Notes under the pieces: generated by a model
What the model saw: only the letters and a program-made list of their open reading frames with translations
What the model was told of the DNA's origin: nothing
The model's database searches: none
Shown here: in pieces, positions 22,676-33,578 of the stretch
Position numbering within the stretch: position 1 is the stretch's first letter
Layout: the number at the start of each line of letters is the position of its first letter
Origin: Mercenaria mercenaria
Lineage: Eukaryota; Mollusca; Bivalvia; Venerida; Veneridae
Direction of reading: 5' to 3'
Assembly: GCF_021730395.1 (NCBI RefSeq)
Contig: NC_069378.1
Span: forward strand, 26,868,001 to 26,932,000
DNA: 64,000 nucleotides
Translations under genes and position numbers: made by a program

Positions 22676-23569
22676 TTGCCTACCCCTTGTTGTTTAAAAC
22701 ATACAACATGGTGTTAATCTAAGGTATTATAAACTTTTCTAACAGATGTACTATATCTGTAGGAAAGCGTGAAGTGTTTTCTTAGAAAAGTTCAATTACA
22801 AAACATGTACATGTACAGTTTTTATTTGTATTTAGTACATGTATGTACAGTGCTTTTGAATTGTATCTTCTTGTTATACTTTTATAAACAGTTTTCCCAG
22901 GATACCATATTATGAAAAACTAAAGAAACCGCTATACAAACAGAATGTATCTAATTCAGTTTTAACCTTCCACATCGATTTTTTTTAAACATTATTCTCT
23001 GTATAAGATTTATTTAAACTAATAAAAATAACGTATTCTCCGAATTTGGCATTTTCTGGTTGTTTCAGAAAGTTGTGGGCTCTCAGAGCTACTTTTCGTC
23101 CGAAGAGTTCCGAATCACCTAACGAGAATTTGTGATCACGAGGAAATTTCTCAGTACCTTAAGTCAACCTTGCATGTTATGTGCAAACGCCAATGATGAA
23201 ATTTGTCCCCTTTTTATAGAACGTATGACAGCTTACTATTAATTTATGTGCTAAATTTACAAAAAAGAAGAAAAATAAGAAGAAAAAACAACAGAACTTC
23301 AGAACGATTGTAAATCTTTTAATGTATTTTTGGCCTTTTTATGTATTCAATTTAGTATGTATCTTCATTTCTTATTTACATTATTAGAATTTATCAGTCA
23401 TCCCATAAACAGGTCCGGGATGAGTTGACGAATGCCTAGTTGCAAAAAGAGGATATGACTGTGAATTCATCCTATACCTTTGGTGTTTTCAAGGAATATA
23501 TGATTTCTTTTTGTAGTAGGATAGAGTATAAGGGTGCACTTATACTACCTTGCTATTGACCTAGCTTTT

Positions 23570-23765
23570 ATAGCGACGTGGAAGAGTGCCCACCTTAGGG
23601 GTGAGGGGCCCCGAGTTCGATTCAATAAGCGCACAGTCTTTAAAAGAAGCTCGAATAACACCGATTCCATTAATACGACGAATTTTCAACTCGTTTGTTA
23701 TCCTTTTTACACGTATAACCGTAATGCGACGCAGCCGCACCGAGCTGTGCTATTAAAGAGATATG
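23570..23765 (+). repeat. possible tRNA-derived SINE fragment
   Basis: A tRNA-like stretch, TAGCGACGTGGAAGAGTGCC then GGCCCCGAGTTCGATTC (box B), at about 23570-23625. The following 140 bp have no partner here. Box A is poor. Confidence 0.4.
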
Positions 23766-25093
23766 TGTATACTTCATATACTTTTTACTATTAGTATATT
23801 TTTCATTTTTGAGAATACAGTATAAATAATTTCGGTTCTAACATAGACTGCAGCCCCTTCACGAATCTGAGTATGAAGACACCCTATTACCTGATGTCCC
23901 TCACACCGAGTGATGTGTCTACCACAGAGCAACAAGATCAATAACGCCGAGTAGTGGTGTTTATATAGGAAGTTTATTGAAAATGATACAAAAAGACAAG
24001 TGAAATCACCTTTCAAACAGCGCACATCTTTGAAAAGTCAATGAATATCAAATCAAGAAACACTTAAAGAAATGAGAAAATTCTAACTATGACAATTAAT
24101 ATGACGGAATACTTAAAAATACTGGCGAAATGGAGCATTGTGACATCTTACAGCATTCATTTGGTACACAAAGCGCTCCGAGATAAGTCGACTGATTCCT
24201 TTATTTTCAACAAAGAGAAACTTGCGGAGGAAACCGTTTCCGAAGCATAAGAAGCTGTTCTTGAAGTAATTGATGTTGAAAAAGACGCTTAACTCGAACA
24301 CACACAAACACACCGAATATTTGAAAAAGAAAATGTGAAAAAAACGAACTTCTGTCACTTCTGAGTTAAGCCGCAGCCGAAAAATATTACTCTTGATAAT
24401 GTTGCATATATGCTGTTTGTCGATGCAGTGTTATGATTATATGCAAACAGGTTACATATATATATAGTGATACATGTTTTGAAGGAACACATGGCTATAA
24501 GAAATTTTATTTGGTGGACACCATTCTTTCGAAATAGATATGCTATGTGCTGTTTAATCTTTTCTGTTTTACTTTCTTTGACAGAAAATTGATGAGTTAT
24601 AAGATAATTTTGTCCAGATCTAAAACAATATTGGAATGTTAATTGGTTACCGCAATAAAACAGTAAAAGGCAAAAAATACGTCACCGTTCCACCACTACT
24701 GTATATAGCGCCATCACTAATGGCGATAGCTCCATCACTTTTAAAAAATACCAGCATATTACTATTAAGTGATGTTTTATTAACATTTATGTTTGCCTGT
24801 GTAAGCACCATACATTATTATAGAATATAAATCCTTACAATTTTAAACCGGTGATAGCTGCACCACGGAATTGTGGACAACTCCTTTCCTTATTACCACT
24901 TTTTAGTGGTGGCGCTAGGGTTTAATAGCCGTCTTTCAGTAAGCAAGGGTCAATTTAGACGATTTTATTGTTTCGTTGAACTCGAATAGTTATTGAGAAC
25001 TGTACTTTAATCTCCTTTTAAAATCATGTAGATCTCGTTTTGTTTCGTTTCCTCTGATTGGCCAACGGTTTTCTTTAGTTTAAATCTACTGGA

Positions 25094-25334
25094 ACCAGTT
25101 GTTCAAAATGTTAACAGGGGATTAAGCTTACGGTTGATTAACTTTTAGGGTTAGTTTTTGACATTTTAGTAGATTAAAAAAAAACAAATGTATGAGTTAA
25201 GAATTATGAAATTTGAAAATTCTTTACAATAAAATCAAAACATCATACTAGTGTTTCCCACCCAGACTAGTACTTTGAATCAAAATTTAAACAGCGGTTA
25301 GTTTAACAGCCTGTTAATGTTTCGAACAACTGGT
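25094..25334. mobile_element. MITE with long terminal inverted repeats, 241 bp
   Basis: ACCAGTTGTTCAAAATGTTA at the left end and TAATGTTTCGAACAACTGGT at the right are near reverse complements, continuing inward with AACAGG/CCTGTT. Unit A lacks it: TAAATCTATCGGACTAATG is continuous there near 10537. No coding capacity. DNA-transposon type, superfamily not decided. Confidence 0.75.
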
Positions 25335-26507
25335 CCGTGGTCTTAATGTATTGGATTTTGATAGGTTTATATATGTAATTTCAATTTAAATCTAGTTAGA
25401 TTTTCCAATTATGTATTTTTGTTTGTTCAGATCACGTCACAAATTTCAAGACTTCTAAGTACGGAAACACATGCGTTTAGATTACATTCTGAAAAAAAGG
25501 TGATACTTATTGTAGAAAAGTTACTTAGGTACGATGTTTATAATCGCTAAAACTTGATAACAGTCCTTGTATTAAGTTAAATAACACTAATTCAATAGTT
25601 ACTTGTATGCTAAATGTTTATTTGTCACATGATGTTTTGACTTTCATTTTGTAAGGGAGAATTCAATTACAATATGTTCATTTTAACATTCTCCGCGTAT
25701 TGTCATATGCTTACATGTATATATTTTTGATATGAAATATGATCAAATAGAGAAAACAGTATAATAGCCTTGTTTGAATTGTTTCGTTTTGTTTCTGCAA
25801 AGAAAGAACCTATGTATTTACTCATCTAGAAAGTATATCTAGTTGCCAACATAGGGGTCCGGTACGTGCTGAGATTAAGAAAATTTCTTTGTCAACATCA
25901 AAATCCAAAATCTAAAAAAATCCAAACATAAAATATAAAACGGGAAATAACCCCCAAATACCAATTTAACATGCATGCTGCAGATTTCCATTCTATCGCG
26001 CCGCGATTACACATAATTAGCTCATATGTACAACGGCACACGTGTAAAGCCATTCAATTTCAGAAAATGTATACTTCTATCACATTTAAAAGTATCTTAA
26101 AGTCATAATTTACAATTTACTACACCATATGTAATGGTCTGCTTCAAAAATATGTTAAAATACAAATTCAAAAATGCAGGAAAACTTGAATAAATCAAGT
26201 TAACGTTCTGTATATACGACCTATATTGGAATATTCCAATGTAATATGGGATGACTAATATGGGATAACTGTACCTTAGACGATAAGGAAAATATTGAAA
26301 TATTGAAAATTGCAGTACTAAGAGTATTCACTATGAATTCTATAATAGTAGGAGATCACATTATCTCTTCGTTGGACTTTAACTCGTTCATTTGTACGCA
26401 AAAATGATGTATAGGTTTTTTATTTCTGAAGACGTTGATTTGTAATATGTTTATAATGTTAATTCCGAATTTAGATTGTTAAGCGCACGTGAGGACGAGT
26501 TGGATAT

Positions 26508-27485
26508 CTAGCTAGATACGTCTTCTGGATCAGCTCTCTTCTTTACTAATGAAAGCGGTTCTTCTTGGACATCTGTATAAAACCAGTCACAAGCATCGTT
26601 TGAACTGTATGGTTTTATATCTTTAATTGGCTGAGAGTATGATTTCTCATAAGGGTCTGCCAATATATTAGTGTGAAAGTGAACCTGATAAGGCGGCAAT
26701 ACAGTTGACTGTGATTGACGTAAGTGGTCCTCTGCCAGAAAATCATAAGGATTAGAATCTTTCTTTGTGCTTTTAAGATATTTTGGACATGGATCATCGA
26801 AGTGTCCTGAGTATGAACTGGTGCCTGAATGTATGTTAGCGTATTTTATGTAATTAGAGTCTGTAATTACCCGACTTGAAGATACACAGGAATACATAGA
26901 TTGCGCTTCAAACGGTTGTCTATACGGAGCCTTATCCGATGACGTATTCTTCCCGCGAACGTATGATTGCTGCACAGTGGAAGGGTATCTCGTCCTGTGT
27001 TCTGATTGACTGTATGCTGTCATATATTCTGAGGCCGGATGTAATGGTTGATGACCCTCCCTGTATTTAATTTCAGCCTCAACCCCTGTGAAAGTTTCAT
27101 CAAGTGATAGTCCGAACTTTGTCTTGATTAGATTTAATTCTTTCTGGAGCTGGTTGTTTTCTCTGGTCATTTCAATAAGTTGCTTTTTCAGAGCTAGACT
27201 GTGGTTACTCTTCTTTTGTCTGGACCTTCTTGCAGCGTCATTATTCCTAAGCCTTTTCACCCAGTAAGCATAATCTTTCTTACTTTCAGGAATGTATTCC
27301 TTCTGCCTACGTCTAGGAAAATAAACTATTGCATTAGAGTTATCATCGTAATCCTGGACAGCTGCAGACGATTTTACCAGGTAAACGGATTCCGTAGGAG
27401 ACATGTCTGATTTCGAATGAGATGAGTTTGTCATAATAGTATATATTGCCGTCTTGGACTGATTCGAATCTGTGTATCTATCCAT
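26508..27485 (-). CDS. NFIL3/PAR-like bZIP transcription factor, copy B
   Basis: A 325-residue single-exon frame from ATG at 27485, the paralogue of 14642-15616. The zipper and a long block from KELNLIKTKFGL through KYREGHQPLH are unchanged. The basic region differs: AYWEKRRTNNEAARR in copy A is AYWVKRLRNNDAARR here, so the Glu after YW, one Arg and a Glu beside the DNA-contact Asn are replaced. Overall the two proteins agree at roughly 84% of residues by my count. Near the end, a one-base difference just after the EEP codons puts the final dozen or so residues in different frames (ending DPEDVSS here, SRSRKRV in copy A). Both copies look intact and expressible. Confidence 0.85.
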   Translation of the reverse strand: MDRYTDSNQSKTAIYTIMTNSSHSKSDMSPTESVYLVKSSAAVQDYDDNSNAIVYFPRRRQKEYIPESKKDYAYWVKRLRNNDAARRSRQKKSNHSLALKKQLIEMTRENNQLQKELNLIKTKFGLSLDETFTGVEAEIKYREGHQPLHPASEYMTAYSQSEHRTRYPSTVQQSYVRGKNTSSDKAPYRQPFEAQSMYSCVSSSRVITDSNYIKYANIHSGTSSYSGHFDDPCPKYLKSTKKDSNPYDFLAEDHLRQSQSTVLPPYQVHFHTNILADPYEKSYSQPIKDIKPYSSNDACDWFYTDVQEEPLSLVKKRADPEDVSS

Positions 27486-28779
27486 GTTGAAAGTTCACTA
27501 ATTAAACATTGAGAATGAAATTGTCGGTAAAAAGTTATATAGAGAGGCTACCCGAAGCCGTTGCTATGTTGTGATTGTTCTTCTTACAAAACAATGGAAA
27601 GTCTGGAGCTGGCACTTGCACTTCTTGTTTGAATGTCTTTAACAGCCTGTAAACAAAAACGAATTTATTAATGACATGTCGAAGTAATAATGCGTTTACG
27701 GTATTGAAAACATCTGACAACATTTTTTTCGAATAAATGGAAGCCTATAAAACCATGTCAGTTCTCATTCATTCATCATCAATCTTATCTTATCTTATGT
27801 TATCACTTCTGGCAGTATGTGATGTATAAACTACCATCGCAAGTTGAAATCTAATTATACAGGGTTCAGAATACTTTCTGTACCAAAGCATTGTTTTCCA
27901 ATAACTCTCACATTGCATATATTTATTTTCGGTACTTTTCTGTTGTTCCTTTGAAATTATTCATGCAATGTAGTAAGTTTTTTACCTTCTTCTTACACTT
28001 ACATTTATTTTTGCCGCCCAGTCACATTTAGTTAGTCAGTAATTGATAATGTTATAGATAGTTGTTATGTTTCAATTCTGACATTAGTTACCATGTTGTA
28101 TATTATTACAGATTCTAACGCGACCCGATTTGTTTTCCTATTAAACAAAGAAGACAGAAAAGTGTGTGTTATGATGCAACAGTTCTCTGTTTGTACGTCA
28201 TAATTATTACGTAAAACGTGTCAGTGGCTCACTTGAAAAGAAACACAAACAAATAAGCAATTATTTGGTGGATGTCTTCAAGGATGTACTTTATAATTCT
28301 TGATAACGTGTTAGAATCGAAATGATATATCTCAAATAGTGACTTGCTCTGGAATAAAATGATTGTTTGTCGTTTAGATGCGTATTATTATATCACTCGG
28401 GCTACGCCCTTCTTGTGTAATTCCTTCCCATCTGGACTCCAAACAATGATTTTATTCGACGGCAAATCACTGTTTGGGATTATATTATTTCGTAATTCCA
28501 AGCAATCCTGAGTAGGCAATCGAGATGAAAGACTACATCCTATTGATATCAGGCTTTAAGTGCTCGTGGAATTGGGGCTATGTTTGTCTTTAATATGGAG
28601 TTTCAAACAGAATCTTCCTCTCTTTAAATAAGTGATTCATTTTAATAATGTTAAAAGACACAAGACAAAGTTAAAAGTGCTTATAGAAGATTTTCTAAAG
28701 ATGCACATAACAATAGCAAATTCTAAGTCAGGTGTGTACGAAATGATTGAAGTGAGCTTTTAGGAAGGCTGGATGTCCG
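27486..28779. other. upstream flank of bZIP gene B
   Basis: Collinear with unit A 15617-16829, plus about 125 bp near 28085-28210 that A lacks. No gene or promoter motif assigned. Confidence 0.4.
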
Positions 28780-29262
28780 TCAATCGACAAAAACTTCGCT
28801 TGTAATATAGAATATTTCATATTAGGAGACAACCCAGTTGCCCGCCTTTGTGGCTGAAAAAATGAAACGGATGGGCATCTGGCATCTTAGAAGTGTATGC
28901 ATTTACGCATTTATTCATTCATAACAGCCCGTGAGTCATCTTACACCCGGGGTTGTAATACGAGTTTTTGCGGCACAGGCAAAAACACCGGAAAATCCCG
29001 TCTCTTATGTGAAAACTATGGTTCTTTCATTGCGGCATTTTGCTTTTGTTCCTTTTTAGGGTGGCACGCATATTTATACTTACTTGACATGAATCGCGAC
29101 CCCCAGTGCATTAAATGCATCCAAAGAAATAGGTTTCATTTCTGTACTTGACTAAACATGAATGAGGAAAGAGCCTTTTCTAAAATATATATGCTCAAAA
29201 TTATTGACTGTCGGAGATACCCGGGTATACAATTTTCAGTCTCAAATATGTTGTGATTTTTG
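28780..29262. other. unit B-specific insertion of unknown type
   Basis: Unit A reads GATGTCCGTCATGTGCCTTTGACATACTGA without interruption; unit B holds about 480 bp between GATGTCCGTCA and GCCTTTGACATACTGA. No clear terminal repeats. It contains an 84-residue frame (28897-29151, not ATG-confirmed) with several cysteines that I cannot assign. Confidence 0.5.
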
Positions 29263-29264
29263 CC

Positions 29265-30125
29265 TTTGACATACTGACACCAGAAATGGTAGGAATATTT
29301 CACTGACTACAAGATACCATTTTATGATGTTTGTTTCATGTTCAAGTGTTATCCAGTTAATATTGATAGGAAAACGTTTCAATACAAAAGTAACATTAAT
29401 TTTTTATCAATTGACCATAAAGCAACACGTTTCACCTACTGACCACAGACAACCATCGTATCAAATTTGAAAGCCATGGTCATAGTCTTTCTCTGTTTAG
29501 TTATTGAAATGTAGTCACTCTCAAAAGAACATCAACATACTAAACCCTTGACCAATAGGGGTCATTTGTGGTCATAGTGGTAATTATCCGAAATGTTTTA
29601 CGACTGTAGACCAAAGCATTCTTAAATCATTGATCGAAAACTGTTTTCGATTTAGAATCATTGTTAACTTGACCTTTACGTACTGACCCAAAATATACCC
29701 GGTAATAGTGATCATAATATATTGGCCACAGGCAATCGTGTTATGAAATTTGACTCCGTCATTCTACCGTTTAATTGTTTGAAATACCCTAAAGTCACTT
29801 TGACCTACATACCCAAAACATTAGGGTCACCAACTACCCACAGTCTTTATGCTATGAAGTTTGAAAAGATTTAACTCTTGCATTCTCTAGCAATTGGTCA
29901 AATACCGTTTTAAATCGTTGGATAACTGTTACCTTGACTGTTTCTTGACCTACTTTCAATATAAAGTGTGGGTCATCTACTGACCTTAGGCAACCGTTGT
30001 TTATTGACGGTCTACCCTGTAAGCGTTCTTACGATAATTGATCCTAAACAGTTGCCAGTTTTAGAACGTTGTAATATATAAAGCTATGGCTTATCGACCC
30101 AACAAATCAAAAATTTTACTAACAC
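29265..30125. repeat. decayed tandem array, unit B copy
   Basis: Counterpart of 16830-17690, with the same TACTGACC motifs. It has an extra AGGGGTCATTTGTGGTCAT segment. Agreement with unit A is unusually high here, about 96% by eye over 29450-29800. Confidence 0.7.
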
Positions 30126-30895
30126 TCAACCAGCGTGGGTACAAAACTTGATCGTAAGACATAACAGTGGTTCCGTTCTGATCGGTAAAGAAAAAACAAC
30201 ATTACTTTGAATCTTTAGAAACCAATTAATATTTTAGTTTGGTCATTCACTGGAAATTCAAAACCTGGTTCCTCCTTCATCATTTGCAGACCACTGAGTA
30301 ACTGAATCACACAGAGTGCGTTGTGCTGTGCTAACATCCTGATAACTGTAAGGTGATTCACAACCTGGTAAGCGTAATTGTGTCTGTAATGTCCATTAGT
30401 AACCTGTAAATGCATACCTATGTCCATGTAAGTTTGCAACCATTGCCTTATATACATGTATTTTCTAGCTGTTGTATGCCACTACACACACACACATGTG
30501 TATGTTTTTGGCAGAGATGTTATCGTCTAATTAAGAGATACTCTAAATACGAACTATATGCCTTGGTATTTTATGTAACAATAATGTGTATGACATGACT
30601 GTAAGTATTTACTTTAAGTATTGTTCATATTTTGTACTTTCAGGATGCGTTTATTACCACACACCGCACTAAATGATTATAAAGATGCCAATTTTAAAAT
30701 ACTTCCGAGTTGCTCATTTGCTGAACAATGGACTAACGAATAACCAATCCATTAAACCACTTTTAGCCTTACTTCCAAATAACAAATAAAAATAATAGTA
30801 AAACCTAACAGAGTGACACTACCATTCAAAGTTTCTACATTCTATTTAATAAACCTTTATTCGTTAAAACGTTACATACATTTAAAGGGTAAGGA

Positions 30896-31401
30896 AAGCC
30901 TGTCAATAAGTTAATCCTCAAACCTTTCATAACGCTGAAAGAATTTTTAAAATCGGACCACTATTGAAAAAGATATGGCAGTTTGAAATTTTAAAAAATG
31001 GCTGATCATGGAGGCGGCCATTTTAGTGTGTTTATGACGTCATTTACACACTGAATTCTTTATTTAGCAAATAACCTTTTAAATAGATTAATTTCCTATG
31101 TTTCTTCAGTGTAAGATGTAAAACATGGTAATTTCTTTCATTATACCTCGAAAAAGTAGAGAAACTATTTTACAGGAATATGTAAATACAGTTCAAATAT
31201 GTATTAAGAAATTTAATAAATCCGCCATTTTGTTTTTTGTTGCCATGGAAACAAAATGGACGCCATTTTGATAAAATATTTAAATGCTCATAACTTTTTC
31301 ATTCTTAAACCGATTTTGAAAATGCTTTCACTTTCATTCTTTTAATGATTTAAGAAATCCTAGCAGATGAATTTAACATGAGAACAACATTGTCTTTCCC
31401 T
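30896..31401. mobile_element. TTAA-flanked MITE, 506 bp
   Basis: Flanked on both sides by TTAA (30892-30895 and 31402-31405). The left end AGGGTAAGGAAAG and right end CTTTCCCT form short inverted ends. Unit A has the clean empty site CATTTAAGCACG near 19592. The TTAA target fits piggyBac-like elements. No transposase. Contains GCCATTTTG-type blocks and a GACGTCA site. Confidence 0.75.
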
Positions 31402-33119
31402 TTAAGCACGAAATAGTCGCGAGGCAATTCGTTCAAATATGTGCGAATCATAAGTTGGAACTCAAGCCAAAGTACTGTTACAGTAAACAAACATTAGATA
31501 CAATCAAATGATTATTACTGTTTTGTCAAAATAGAACTATCAACAATAGTACACAGCTTTACTGAACTTGTAACTTACGTTACCATGTTACGTTTGTTAC
31601 CAGAGAATGACGGAAATAAAAACTTCCGTTAATATCCCATATGACTCAGTTTAAATTCTACCGTGATATATGTGATAAAGTACCGCTTCTATCTATTGTA
31701 TATATTATATCAATGATATAATATAATATTATGATATAGACCTCAAGGTGGATTTATTTTGTTTATCATTTCAAAAGCGGCAGTGACATTCACTCCTTTA
31801 TAACATGAACTATTTGTATATTTCAGTAATATTGTGTTTAAATGATCAAGTCAAATAGTTCACAGTTTATTTCAAAAAGCATGAAGGCCACCAGCTCATA
31901 CACACAATTTTATATATTTAGTACATTAATTTTTGATAACTAAGGCCACATTTAGATAAAGATAAATTCATTTTCTGCCCTGAATGTGAACGAGGCAGTT
32001 TAAAGACTACTAAGATAACAAACTGTTTCTTTAATTCTTTCAAATGACATATAAACGATACATTGGGCATTAAATAATCATTCAAAGAACAGCATTGTAA
32101 TCATTGCAAGAAGTAAATAAAATTGTAATTTAGAATTGGTGGATATTTTATCAGTAATAATCATTCTTCACATGTTATTTGCATACTTTAAAAACAAGTC
32201 TACCATTGAAAATTACCTTTTGTTCAAGATTACGAGATAAAAAATTGTAGTTAGATAGTAATGACAGTATGTCTGATAGTTGGACAATTGTTAATTGATA
32301 AATTATGTGAACATTGCCACATTGTGATAGTTAGCCCAAATCCAAGAAAACAATATCTTACTGATACAAATTATATAATACATGCGAAATCTGTATGTAT
32401 GCCTATAAATGCAATACCCCGGATAAATAAGAAGCTACAAAGTTTATAAATATGGCACAGATTAAAATGTGATGAAAATTTATGACAGTTTACACAATTC
32501 AGACTAATGACAAGAATAAATAACGCACCTTTCAAACACATTAATGCTTTTTCTTTCCGTCCACTGCAGTGCGTTGCCGATCCAAGGTTTGTTGCTGCAA
32601 AGCCTGTCTTGCCATGAACCACTCAGAAGAACTCGTCATGTATATGTAAATATAAGATTTTAATTTTGATCAAAAACGCAGAAAATGTTTTGTGTGTGTA
32701 TGCCCGACTATTATGAAAATGAAATAATTTCTCAAAAGAGGGAGAAATTAGATTTTTCTATATCTATTTATGAAATGTTCAATATTTATCAAATGCAGAT
32801 CACTTAATACGCTCTGAAGCTTTAAAAGCCACCTTTATAGAATTATGAAAAGAGTTATTATAAAACTTGCTCTTTCATAACAGTACTATCCCAAGATATT
32901 TCATATACACATGTAAGATGTGATAATATACATACTAAGGTGAACTTTTCTTCTTAAGTAACCTTTCCTTCACGAGTGGAGGATTGTTGTGCTAATTGTT
33001 CTGAAACAAAAATAAGGATGCTATTTTCATTGGCTTTAGACTAAGCATAAAACCAGAGTCTGTTTTTGTCCTAAACACCAACAAAATAAACGACATTACT
33101 ATCGATATTTATGTGCCGT
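31402..33119. other. rest of unit B, no gene supported
   Basis: Matches unit A 19600-21285 with indels on both sides. It includes a perfectly AT palindromic stretch near 31697-31735 that is also in unit A (20177-20220). No gene. Confidence 0.45.
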
Positions 33120-33434
33120 CTGTCGTTTCTGATAATCTCGATGCAGGTCCTCTCCATAAAATTAAAAACTAAGAGATGATTCCCAGACAGAACTGAGCCA
33201 GAGCTTCTCATTGTAAAGCCGGCAACCCATAAAGTAAGGTGTAGCCGACGATGGACTTCAAGTTAAATCCTAAATACAATGAAATCAATGTAACAATGTG
33301 TAGGTTAGGGAGCTGAGGTAACACTTCAATTATACAAAACAAACAACGAACAAAACATTCCGGAAAATAACACGAATATCATAAATGTGTATAATGTTGT
33401 TAACATATGTGGAGAAAACATGAAAAGACTTTAA

Positions 33435-33578
33435 CAATTAGCCTACTGGCGGCAAATGATTCTGTCTTTGCGACCAGAGCAGACCAAGTTCAGCCTTTTA
33501 ACAATTAATGGTACTGTCCAAATTGAAAGACGGACATGCTCATTATAGAAAATTAGCAGGGTAAGGGTTAAGATCCTG
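33435..33578. mobile_element. MITE fragment, family Q
   Basis: Starts TTAGCCTACTGGCGGCAAAT and ends AGCAGGGTAAGGGTTAA. It contains TTTGCGACCAGAGCAGACCA and AATGGTACTGTCCAAATTGA. The piece at 52075-52255 is from the same family. The middle of the family palindrome appears to be missing. Confidence 0.55.

Larger units (their letters stand above)
21286..24984. other. spacer between the duplicated units
   Basis: No gene. Holds a 121-bp palindrome, a hammerhead-ribozyme motif and two decayed tRNA-like SINE pieces, listed separately. The rest is AT-rich with nothing recognised. Confidence 0.5.
24985..33120. repeat. segmental duplication, unit B
   Basis: Second copy of unit A, same orientation, carrying the bZIP gene at 26508-27485. 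Unit B-only segments are 25094-25334, about 28085-28210, 28780-29262, 30896-31401 and about 31805-32165. It lacks the unit A stretch of about 1.1 kb that starts at 17700, joining near 30138. Apart from the bZIP gene I see no gene. Confidence 0.9.
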
